Source: Hybos culiciformis
Taxonomy: Eukaryota; Arthropoda; Insecta; Diptera; Hybotidae
Reading direction: 5' to 3'
Assembly (NCBI GenBank): GCA_964007475.1
Contig: OZ023275.1
Location: 20,005,829-20,069,828, forward strand
DNA: 64,000 bases
Shown: piece by piece, positions 53,812 through 64,000 of the stretch
Layout: every line of letters begins with the position of its first letter
Numbering within the stretch: the stretch's first letter is position 1
Translations under genes and position numbers: made by a program
The notes under the pieces: model-generated
Seen by the model: only the letters and a program-made list of their open reading frames with translations
What the model was told of the DNA's origin: nothing
Database searches by the model: none

Positions 53812-56792
53812 AAGATGATCGTACATTTTATAAAAGTTATACCAAAATAATTTATTTATTTATCTTCAATTTAATCTTAGAGAAATAACATTTTATTCAT
53901 TTTGTGTCATAATTTTATTACAAAAATATGTTAACAATATTCATAAACTTCTTAAAGAGTAAGAATATTTTCTCATTAACATTTATCGAACTTCTTTTTA
54001 TTGGCTGCAATAGGCATGTAAATACTAATTATCCTTGCTGCTCTAGTTCAAAATCTAAAAAGAAAAGCAAGTTTCACTTACATCTTTTCTATGAAAAAAA
54101 AATAAAAATAAAATTTATTTTAATTAAAATAATTATTTATTTGATCTTACCATTAGAAAAATAATATAATGCATACTAAAGCAGTAGCTGATTCCGTAAC
54201 CTTACTTAATTCACCTAAAAAATACGTAAGAATTGTTCAAGATTCGCACTAAAAATTTCAATTACCTTAATGTCTTAAATAATTTTGGAGTTTTACATTT
54301 AATTATCATATTAATTCACTTAATTAATAATATTCTATAAAGAAAAGTAAATTATACAAATAATTTTTTTGTTACCTACAAAGAGAAGAAAACCTGAAAC
54401 GAAAGCTTTCAAAATTTTATTAAAATTAGATTTTATCTGAAAAAAAAAAAATAATTATTAAAATATAAAATTTTGTTTCAATAATACTAATTTAACATCA
54501 ATGTATCAAAAAACTTACAATATTTTATTAACGCATACCAATTTCAATTAATTGCCCATCTGGATAATTTAATAAATTAAATATGTTGCTAATCAACATT
54601 ATACAATGTTGCTCATCAACATAGTTTTATTAAAAATCAAGGATACAAGTTATTTTATCGATATTTATTGTAAGAATAAAATTAAAAAACATTATATCAA
54701 ATAACACATATATTGTTGCTTGTAACTTTTTAAATTTAATTTTTAAGTTTTTCATTTTTAAGGTAAAATAAAAACTAAAAATATTTCCTAGAATCTATTC
54801 ATTAAGTAAAATTGACAGTGATAGTAATTTCCGAAGAAAAACCGCTTTTCATCCTCAGTGAAAATTGATGATATTTTCAAATATTTTTTTCATTAAATTT
54901 GAATGGAAAATTATGAGTTTTTATTACTTAACGCAGTACTTCAAAGCGAATATCAAAAATTTTCTTTGATTCTTTTTTTCACCTCGCTTTTTATATATTT
55001 GCCTTAAATTTGATCGTAAGTTTTTAATTCCCAAATACAAGAAAGAAAGATTTTGAAAAGGAAATGACAAAGGATTTGTAGAAAGTAACAAAATCATATT
55101 TATTGAAATGCATTTTTGTAGAAATTTACGACAATTCATCGCATTCAAATTTTCAACTAGTACTTGTTACTTGTTTTCAGTATTTTTTTCTGCTCACCTA
55201 TCAATGTACAATAATTCGCATTTTACTTAATATTAAACCTTTACCTTATCTAATTTTTCAGATGTCGTTATAATCATTTTTACACTTTAAATATTTGCCA
55301 CCATTCCCTCGAGCAATTTGAATTATAGGGTTAAAAAAAAAAATTAAAATTCATATTATGAAGAAAAAACAACTTTTATCATTTTTGCTAGTATAAAAAG
55401 TTATTTTATTACTATATTTACATTTCATTAAAATAGATCCATTTAAATGGCATATGTACATATGTAAATACCAGAGATATTACATTTAAGCGATTTGCTT
55501 AATATGCGTAAAAAGATGGTTGCAAATGAAAATGTTTTATATAGAATTTAATTTACAAAAAAAATTTATATCAGATATAAAGATTTAAAAAAAAAAATGT
55601 TAACAAACTTTTTGTTTTAGATTAAAAGATTTATTTGGTCCACAAAAAAAAGCCATTCTTTAACTTTGACTCAATCACAACTAATTAAATATCAATAATT
55701 TTATCAAATCACTCGTAAACGTTGGGGATTTTCTGAGACTTTTGTTCATAATTTGGAAAAATTTGTGTATAAAGTTTCTTTTGGTTTAATCCCGTCTCTT
55801 GTGAGAATTGTTTTGAGATGATTTGTCCCAATTTTATATTTATTTATATTCTTTAGAATTCTAAATAGAACCAAATAATTATTTACTTCTAACTTAAGTT
55901 TCAAATAAGTAACTTCTGTAAAATTATAATTACAAAAAATTCACATTCCTATAAAAAATGTATAACTAAAAATTTCTTATATGTACGTTTATATAATATT
56001 ATGCGTATTAAATAAAATTAATTTTGATTCGAAAGAGTTGTTATATGAACACACAAATTATTCAAATTGCTTTTCAAGGTTATAAAAATTAACTAAAACT
56101 CCAATCAAACTATCATTACGCTATAGTTCCAACTTCAAAAACGATCAACATTTTTGAATATTAATAAAGCATTTCATAATAATTTATATCGAAGTATTTA
56201 AAATTTCGGACTAAAATTTTTCACATTTTCTTTTCAAATCAATTGATTTTCTATTAATTACCCTTCAAACTCTAATTACCTTATCACAACGCACTTAGCA
56301 GTAAATACTATATAACATGATTATATATTAATTACAAAGAAGAAATTCAAGCAATGAAATTGCAACCTTTGGAACTTCTCAAAACCTCCAAATCAATTAT
56401 GAATTTCCGGTTAATAGAGTTAAAAAAAATAAACCTAATCATTGGGGCCAAGTGGAGTAATAAATCTATAAATTTGATATTGAAAGTATCAGCGAAAACA
56501 TTTTTTAACATAGGTGTGTGGAACAAATTTCTCTAACGTACTTTGATCATTGCCTCATTTATTTTGGTTAACAGATCCTAATATTGAGTTATTAAAAATG
56601 AAAACAAACAAACAATTTGAAATTGCCCAACTATAATCTTACAAAAATTACTTCTGACATGAATTATTCGAAAATCATATTTTACGTAAATTAAAACAGA
56701 AAAGGATCTCGAATTAATAGGTCTTCCTCAACTTTTTATACAGAATTTTGTTGCTTATGGATTTCAATAATTTACCGTTTGGCTTTTTTTGG

Positions 56793-56885
56793 AGTGAGAA
56801 CAGGAATATTAAATTTTTATGGATCCCTGGGCGCACAAGATATGAAGGAAACAAAAAGGCAGACGAATCAACAATTAACACTGAG
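56793..56885 (+). pseudogene. LINE RNase H fragment
   Basis: The plus frame reads NIKFLWIPGRTRYEGNKKAD followed by EST. This is the conserved W-x-P-G-H-x-x-x-x-G-N-x-x-A-D block of the RNase H domain found in I- and Jockey-type non-LTR retrotransposons, with H changed to R. Sequence on both sides is degraded. A weak continuation may exist near 57480-57530, but it is interrupted by stops. Confidence 0.6.
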
Positions 56886-59512
56886 AATATGTGAATCTAC
56901 CAAAGGACTAGGTAGAATAACTTTTTTACATGTAGAAGTTCAGATTTGCATTTGCTGTTGTAAAAAATTGGAAATTTTGGACAAAATCATTTACATTATT
57001 TGTAAAGCGTCTTAAGTCGTATATTAAACGTTCATCAGTGCTCTCGAACAATTTAGCTGGGAGAGCATTCCTGAAAACATATTAAAAACTTTGTTTAATG
57101 GGTTGTGTTTTTCCCGATAATAATTTTTATGGTCATATATTCCATTTTTTTTAAATTTTGGGATTTTCCTTTTATTTTCGTTACAGTTTAGTGTTCTGAT
57201 TTTCACTGAAATTATGAGAAAACTGCTGAATTCATTTATAGCCCAGTCCAAATTCTTGGCGAATAATATCGGGGGCTACATATTTTTATTCAGTTTCCTT
57301 CAATCGACATAATATACTCATATATCAATTTTTTAATAAAATCCATTTTCAGTCCCCCGCAGCCCGAATTCTTGGACTCAATCCGGAACCATGCTTTTAG
57401 GATCCTCTAATTGATTAAGTGTTGATTAAAGAAAATCATTGATGATAATTAAAAAAATGTTAGAAAAGAATACACCTCTAGGGCAAACAGATCAGCTGTG
57501 ACTGGAACCCACAACAACTGAGCGGATAGAACGCCCAGGCAATAATAATTAGCCGATCCAATTTTCTTAAGTTTGTTATTAATTAAAAAATTCTATTATT
57601 TTGGAAAGAACAGAATTAAGCGCAATAGGCCTATATTTAGACGGAAAAAAATTACCATGCAGGGACTTGGTTGCAAAATCTTCAATATATCAAAATATTC
57701 AAAATATTTTCTGTTTACGTAATTTCTTATTACGCATAAAACAACCAGCATATAGTAGTATAATGTCTAAACTGTTTTTTTTTTGTATTAATCAATGAAT
57801 TATTTATTATTCCATTCTATTTTTCCGCAAGATATTCCTGAATAAAAGATTTGTAAGAAAGAAAGCTTTTTGAATAGTTAATTTGCAAACTTAATTTTTA
57901 TGAAATTTATAACGTAAATATAAACAGTAAAGAAAGAAAGTTAAATGAGTGACCGACAAGCCTAAATTTATAATTGCCTGTCGATATGTCTTAATACTTA
58001 TGCCCGTTTTAATCTTACCATAATCGCGATGTTATCGCTTAAGAGACATAGAACTATTTTTTTTCCTATTTTTTGGACATAAATGCGTATATAATTATTT
58101 TTGATTTAAAAGTTTTTTTTTTGTTTACTAAAAATATTTAATATAATATATATTTTCGTTGATAAAAGTAAAAAACAAAATTAACAATAATGTGGAAAAA
58201 TATAAATCATCTTGAACCTAGTTAATACTTACCATACACCTTTGCAGCACCTGGTAAAAAAATTAAGTATGAATATAATTAATCAATATAACTCCTTTCT
58301 TAGAAATATCAACAAATTACTAATCCAGCTATATAACAACTATAGCGCGCTTGAATTTGTATACAAACAAATTGTTTATATTATTCAGATTATTCTCATT
58401 TAGTTGGAAATATTCTAGCAATGACTTTGTGTCATTTTCTCCTCGTAGATTTTCATTTGGCGCATATCGATATTAGATTTGAATTCAAAAGATCGTTAGA
58501 AAAAAAGTAGTTAAAAGTAAAAGTTTGGTTTGTTTTCATTTTTAAATCTCCAATAAATGTGGATGGACACTATATTTATTTCATTCCAAAATCTCATAAA
58601 AAGGGCATTCATTAAACAGATAGACGTATTTGACACATTTAACAAATTTTTCTAATTTTTAATAGAAAAAAATTTGATTAAGATCATTTACTCCCGCAAC
58701 TTGAACCTGTATGTGTTAAAAATGTTTTAAAAAAAGTTATTATAGCTTATTCTAAATAATAAATAAAAAATTACTAGTTGCAAACGAAAAATAAATTACA
58801 GGAAGTTATCGAATAACACGGTCGGTGAGCCAATCAGTAATAGAGTAATTTTTTTTAACTCTTATTATAATTTCCGACAAAGAAATCAGCTACTAAAATC
58901 TTCAATCTATATTGGATTGGTTTTCAAGCAAGATAACCAATCTTAACACTTTGATAAAGCCTGTTGATAAGCTCTCTTGAGCTCTAATGTTGTTGCCCTA
59001 TAATTACATTTTTTTAACACTAAGAATCTACTATATATTATACCGATAAACAAAAATTTTATTTGCAACTAGTGTGATTCTAATCTTTTAATTTATTTTT
59101 TAAACTTTGATATTAAAAATGTTTTCGCTGAAAAAAAAGTATATATTAAATTTTGAACAACCATCTTTTTGCATATATTATTAAAAATTTTTTGTAGATA
59201 TTTTATATTGCACCGAAGATTAAATTCGAAAGAAACTATTTTTTTTTTTTTTAAGACTTATATATCTAAAAAATATAATTTTAATTATAAAAAATTATGC
59301 TAGCGATTCAGCGTCGGAATTAATTTGGTTTTAAAATAGTTTTTTTTTTTTTAATCAAGTTGTACCTACATTTTTAATTAATTTTTTTTTTTTTTCATCT
59401 AAGCAATTAATCTGATAAATTGGTTGCATTTTTTTTTTTTAGGTGAAAAATTACGAAATATGACGATGAAAATGCGAAGAATTTGGCATTGATGACTTTG
59501 ATGCATTGATGA

Positions 59513-59538
59513 AGATGATGATGATGATGATGATGATC
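59513..59538. repeat. GAT trinucleotide run in the acj6 3' flank
   Basis: About eight GAT units lie 190 bp beyond the acj6 stop on the minus strand, in what is probably 3' UTR. On the minus strand it gives a short histidine or isoleucine run in an open frame that has no link to an exon. Confidence 0.8.
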
Positions 59539-59723
59539 TGAAGATTGTGTGATGTTAAGATTGTGGTTTGATGGTGATCGCTGGCGCACATGGATGATGT
59601 TCATGATGCCTTCTGATAAACCAATAAAGTTGATGTTGTCTTTCATCCACTGGGAACATAACCACTGTATGGCTCACTCTAGAAAATGTGATGCTCTTGA
59701 TGACCCAGGATGTTTTGTTGAAA

Positions 59724-61103
59724 TCAGTAACCAAAACCAGTTACACCAGGTGTCCCACCGGGGCCGGTCATTGATGCTGTAACACTGCTTACTATACCTA
59801 TTGATGATGTGGCTGAATTATTTGTTTGTCAGTATGATGCACCAAATTTCATACGTTTTTGTTTTTGCCTTTGATTGCAGAACCATACACGCACAACATT
59901 CTTCTTAAGGTCCAGTTTTTCAGCAATGGCAGCTATCTTCTCACCAGATGGTCTTGGTTGTACAGCAAAATAAGCTTCTAAAGAACGTTTTTCAGGTGCA
60001 GCTATTGAAGTCCTTTTTCTTGAAAAAAGACTCGATATAGATTACCAAAGAAACAAGAAAATTCTAATGTTAAAGCTATCATATATTTTTCATAAAACTC
60101 TTGAATTTCAAATAGAATCAAAACGCTATTTCGTTCAAGTATGTAAAACTAATACGTACTACTTGATAAATTCACAACTATCGTAATATAAGTCATACAT
60201 GTAATATGTATTTGGACAAAAACATAAATTTTATCAAAAGAGATAAATGCAACTGATTATTGGTGCAACAATTCTGTAATTTGTTGCTTATTTGAAATTA
60301 TGGTTACAGATTGCGCGCATCCATTCTTTGAATCACAGTTTAATCCCAACATTTTTAAAACAATTTTAAACAAGAGTTTTTGAAAAAATATTCTAACTTA
60401 ATCAAATCAAAACGGTGTCTACCTTTTCTTCTCTCCAGCAGGTAAAACACTAGGGGCATCTGGATCCCTTCTTTTGTTTTTCGCTTGGGCTTCCGCTTCT
60501 TCAAGCCATGCTTGTAAAATTGGTTTAAGTGCTATCATGTTATTATGAGAAAGTGTTAAACTTTCAAATCTGCATATCGTACTTTGTGATAATGCTCCTA
60601 CGCCAGGTAATTTTAAATTTGCTAAAGCTTTTCCTACATCCGCCTGAGTAACTCCTAAATTGAGAAACACAATGAGAAATTTAATTCTTTTCCGATATAC
60701 TTACAACAAAGATTAACCACCTAATTTAATACGCCTTTGCTTAAATCTTTCAGCGAAAGCTTCCAATTCCCTAGGATCAGTATCTGTGTCTGGATGTAAT
60801 CCAGCGGCTGCAACTGCTGCAGCCATAGCAGGATGATGTGCCCCTGGGTGTCCATGATGTCCTTAAAAATTTACACTATTATAATAAATATAAATAACAG
60901 TATATCAAGTTACCATAATGCCTACCAGGCGTGTGTCCTCCTAATGGTCCCGGATGATGATGTCCCATCATGTGATTCATTCCATGATATGATCCATGTA
61001 ATTGATGATGTGAAGGTGTTATTGGACTGTCTGACATTGGTGCTAAGGTGGTCATCGAACCTGTTGGATCTAACATATCTAATCCATCCATTGTATGATG
61101 CAT
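59724..61103 (-). CDS. acj6: acj6, POU4/Brn-3 class POU-homeodomain transcription factor, 3' exons (5' partial)
   Basis: Exons in transcript order are 61103-60914, 60861-60721, 60654-60423, 60018-59855 and 59797-59724 (stop TGA). All junctions are in frame. The first visible exon begins [20 protein letters not shown] and is His/Gly-rich, as in Drosophila acj6. The next contains [20 protein letters not shown], the start of the POU-specific domain. 60654-60423 completes it ([20 protein letters not shown] and onward). 60018-59855 holds the homeodomain with recognition helix [16 protein letters not shown]. The last exon encodes [14 protein letters not shown]...GFGY. It is a nuclear DNA-binding protein controlling olfactory and central neuron identity in flies. 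The exons encoding the N-terminal POU-IV box are not in view. Two alternative splice choices are described separately. Confidence 0.95.
59798..59854 (-). other. 57-nt retainable intron near the end of acj6
   Basis: The donor is C|GTATGA and the acceptor ATCAATAG|GT. Removal restores arginine and leads to IVSSV...GFGY, the C-terminus known from Drosophila acj6. Retention ends the protein seven codons after KQKR with MKFGASY. Confidence 0.75.
59855..60018 (-). CDS. acj6: acj6 homeodomain exon
   Basis: With the first acceptor (AG at 60020-60019) the join reads [21 protein letters not shown] second AG six bases further in (60014-60013) would join as [13 protein letters not shown]. The exon ends AAA C|GTATGA in phase 1. 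If that donor is not used, translation continues MKFGASY and stops at TGA 59831-59829. Confidence 0.93.
60423..60654 (-). CDS. acj6: acj6 exon with most of the POU-specific domain
   Basis: It runs from [15 protein letters not shown] to [10 protein letters not shown] and ends in phase 2 with donor AAAAG|GTAGAC. It includes [16 protein letters not shown] and the linker [16 protein letters not shown] that joins POU-specific and homeodomain parts. The sequence is essentially that expected for the class, with no lesion. Confidence 0.95.
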
Positions 61104-64000
61104 CTGAAAATGAAAGGAAAATTTTCATTAAAACTGAAATTGGTAAAACCTGAGATATTCAGTAAAACTGAACCAAAAAAGACAAAAATCTTAATATTAT
61201 TTTTATACGAATATGTTCAAATAATGGTACTTGGTTTATGTATGACATTGTAAATTCGTGATTATTAGGAGTTGTACTAATTTTCTTTCTATCATAACTT
61301 AAAACAGTAGACATCTAGGTATATTTTCGCCCTCAAAACTAACAGAGTTTAAAGGAAAATATTCAAAATATGACGCCTTTAAGCAAATTTTTTTTTCAAA
61401 TTTTGATTCGAAAATTTTTTAATCTTTAGCCATAATATTCTTTCATCCACTCTATCTATCAATTCGTATCGTACAGTGCAAAATTTTGATAATGAAAAAC
61501 AAGTTAAATAATCGATAATCATAAAAGTGATTTTTAGTAATTTTTATATCTACGTCAGTTTATTCTAGAAATATCACTATTAAGAAAACTACCTAATTTA
61601 GCTTATTTATCTTAAAAACACTATATCATAATTCATTAAATATTTATGGCACGAAAATATAATTAGTAACTATTGTTGCGAAATTATTATTACAAATATA
61701 TGTACATCTCTTGTTTTTTTTTTTTGGGGGTAAACTTAAATCTAAATTTATTATTATCCTTAAAAATTTTGCAAATAATAATATTATATACCGACTCATG
61801 TATTTTACCTATATGTAAGTATGTAGAATTCATATTCATATTCATACAAAAATATATGTATATTATCATTAATAAATAAAGGAAAACAATTTCAAATTAT
61901 TTATTTTTATTACAATGTGTAAATTTATTTTTATTTTATTTTTAACTTTTTGAAATAATAATAAAATCTTGTTCAAAATTCATTTGCGATTGTGGCAAAA
62001 CAAAAATTATTATTACAGTAGTCAAAAGGACGACAAAAATTTGTGTTTACCTTTAAACAAGTGTAATATATTTATTCGGGATCATAAAAATGCATTATGA
62101 TACCTTTTTGTTCTACTACTCCTTAAAAAATAAAAATAAAAAATAAATATTAATATTCAAGGGAAAAATTACAGGGTTTTTATTCATTGTTTAACTGAGC
62201 GCGAAATTTTAATTTTATGTTTAAAATCAAAGTGTATATTCATTGTTATTATAAAACCATGACGAACTTACAATTAAATTTAAATTTTATTAAATTTTCT
62301 AAAAGAGAAGCGGTTTTTCAGCCTCACTTCATGACTTAGGAATATCGTGTAAAAAGAAAAATTGTAATTTGAACCTTATTATAGAATTTTGAGTGAAAGA
62401 GAGAAAATTGACATTCACAGTCTCTAGTTCGAATCTTTGGGCTTGTTTCTCTAATCGATATCTTTCTACCCAATACACCAATTTTAATTGCAATCCAATA
62501 CAAATTTTAAAAAAAATTTAAAATATATAAATTTTATTTGGAAATGTTTGAGACCCTTGGCTGATTGAGAACCACTACTAACTTCCATACCAGAATCGTC
62601 TTTTTAGTTGAATTAATGGAGACGAACGGATAATTAATGAAAACATGTAGTCCATTTTCTATTTTAATAGTAATATAATTTTATAATTATATTTATAATT
62701 TTATCAATTTTTATTTTATGAATTTTTTTTTTATCTACTGCTGTTAGATACTATACACTATACTTATGGACGACACCTTGTAATTTTTTTTTCATACTCT
62801 TTTAAGTATTTTATTTTTTTATTTTTTTTTCATAAATTTTGATTGCTTTAAAATAAGGGTATTATATGGTTAGAAAAATATAAGTTAAACAACATTAAAA
62901 AAATAAAAATAAAAAAGGAAGAAATTTTCTATTTTATTACAAAATATCTTATGCTCTTATTTATTAACATTAAAATTATCAAAGAGAGTATATACAGAAA
63001 ACTTTTCTATCACCCATCAAAAAGCATCTCACATAGAGGAAATGGAATCATTGCGTAAACCATCTGTTGTTGTTTTAAATAACATCAACAAAAGGATAAA
63101 ATACAAATTGCCATTGGGGTTGCCCACGTAATCGACTCTATATAAAAAAAAAAAATTTATATTTTTTTTTTCTCTATAATTTTCTTACAATATTGCCCTT
63201 AAGTCTGTTAGTTTTACGATCCTTTCTAGGTTAACATGTTGTTAATGTGGTACCATGAATTGCAAAAAAAAAAATTATTTTTTTCCCCTTTTTTTTTCGT
63301 ACATCAAAAATCTAAAAAATAAAAATAAAATAGAAAAAAAAAATTACTTAAGCCAAAGGGAGAACTAAATTATGATTTATTTTTATTATTTCGCCTTTTA
63401 TACTGGAAAAAAAAAAACAAATTTTATAAGAAAAAAGAAAAATTATTTTTTTTTCTTTTTCCAGTACTTATCCTTTTTAAAAGGACTAGGAAAAACAGAA
63501 GGTATATATAGTTACTTTTTGATACTTTTGCTCTTGGGAATTTTTGCCTTAATCGTATTCATTGCAGTATAAATGATATAAACAACATATATGATAAACC
63601 AATCTGAACTTGATTACATGGGTTGGATGAACCAGTTATTTTTATATTAATACAATCAATTTGTACTTTTTGTGTAGTTAATTTTTTTTTTCGCATTATA
63701 ATTTTTTTTTTTTTTAATCTTACATTATTCTTGGGTAAGATTATTTGAACATTTCTTTTTTCTCTTATATCGATATGTAGAGTCCTTGATAATGTATTCG
63801 ACGTTTCACAACATTTTTGAGACGCCCACAATAAACTTAAAGTACTTACATATAATTATCTAAAAAGAAATGTCTAAAATATCCACTAACTTCTAAAATT
63901 TCCTTTCACGTAATATTTAAGGAAAGATAATTCGATCTGCTTGCTATGCGATAAAAATTTTTTCCTAAATATTGTTATCAAGATTTTTATTTAATCTGTC
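61104..64000 (-). other. Probable acj6 intron, runs off the right edge
   Basis: A clear acceptor (TTTCATTTTCAG|ATG, 61105-61104) precedes the first visible acj6 exon, and MHHTMD is internal in fly acj6. This 2.9 kb stretch is therefore most likely intron. I searched the minus strand for the N-terminal POU-IV box region and other acj6 exons and saw none. The sequence is AT-rich with homopolymers only. Confidence 0.6.

Larger units (their letters stand above)
45442..59723. other. 14 kb intergenic region between the unnamed gene and acj6
   Basis: No intact gene is supported. The part from 45442 to about 46720 is extreme A/T homopolymer sequence (many T runs of 8 or more). Further right are transposon tails (49089-49185 and 53416-53811), inverted-repeat elements (50245-50675 and 51756-52041), a modular repeat (52874-53412), a heptamer array (53477-53762) and a LINE RNase H scrap (56793-56885). 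The last few hundred bases should include the acj6 3' UTR, with a GAT run at about 59513-59538. Confidence 0.6.

Noticed and set aside
53453..53888. Long open frames on both strands (about 100-140 codons of seven-residue repeats)
   Set aside because: They are direct products of the AGAGAAC heptamer array; no start context, splice structure or conserved protein is involved.
59407..59646. Histidine-rich open frame downstream of acj6 (seven consecutive His)
   Set aside because: It is produced by the GAT run in the probable 3' UTR; no acceptor links it in phase to the acj6 exons.

Overview
This is an AT-rich piece of an insect nuclear genome. The evidence is spliced genes with GT-AG introns (57 nt to about 10 kb), insect-specific protein features, and BEL/Pao, LINE and MITE debris. 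I place it confidently in insects, but the sequence alone does not fix the order. Four protein-coding loci can be read; one is truncated at each window edge.

Layout. (1) 1-4157: two broken BEL/Pao LTR-retrotransposon pieces in opposite orientations, lying in an intron of the next gene. (2) 4478-7931 (+): the last four coding exons of an SK-type small-conductance calcium-activated potassium channel. (3) 12444-17951 (-): a complete nine-coding-exon neprilysin (M13 zinc metallopeptidase, 779 residues) convergent with SK. (4) 30219-45441 (-): a nine-coding-exon gene for a 969-residue low-complexity protein that I do not recognise by name; its first coding exon is separated from the rest by a 9.8 kb intron. 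(5) 59724-61103 (-): the 3' exons of acj6, the insect POU4/Brn-3 class transcription factor, with the POU-specific domain and homeodomain. Its 5' exons lie to the right, outside the window or unrecognised.

The rest is AT-rich intergenic and intronic DNA with small mobile elements and repeats. These include a TA-flanked MITE (1777-1958), a 0.6 kb element made of 61-bp palindromic repeats with an 8-bp target duplication (26758-27355), a 286-bp MITE with a 9-bp duplication (51756-52041), a 350-bp-arm inverted duplication (19590-21045), and a long heptanucleotide array (53477-53762) grown from a transposon tail.

The genes are not an operon or a pathway. SK, neprilysin and acj6 all have neuronal roles in insects (excitability, neuropeptide turnover, sensory-neuron identity), but I infer nothing from their proximity. 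The most interesting signals are two splice choices visible in acj6. One is a tandem acceptor six bases apart that adds or removes two basic residues at the homeodomain edge (the I-POU switch known from Drosophila). The other is a 57-nt terminal intron whose retention swaps an insect-type C-terminus for a vertebrate Brn-3-like one. I found no evidence for a wholly new biological system.
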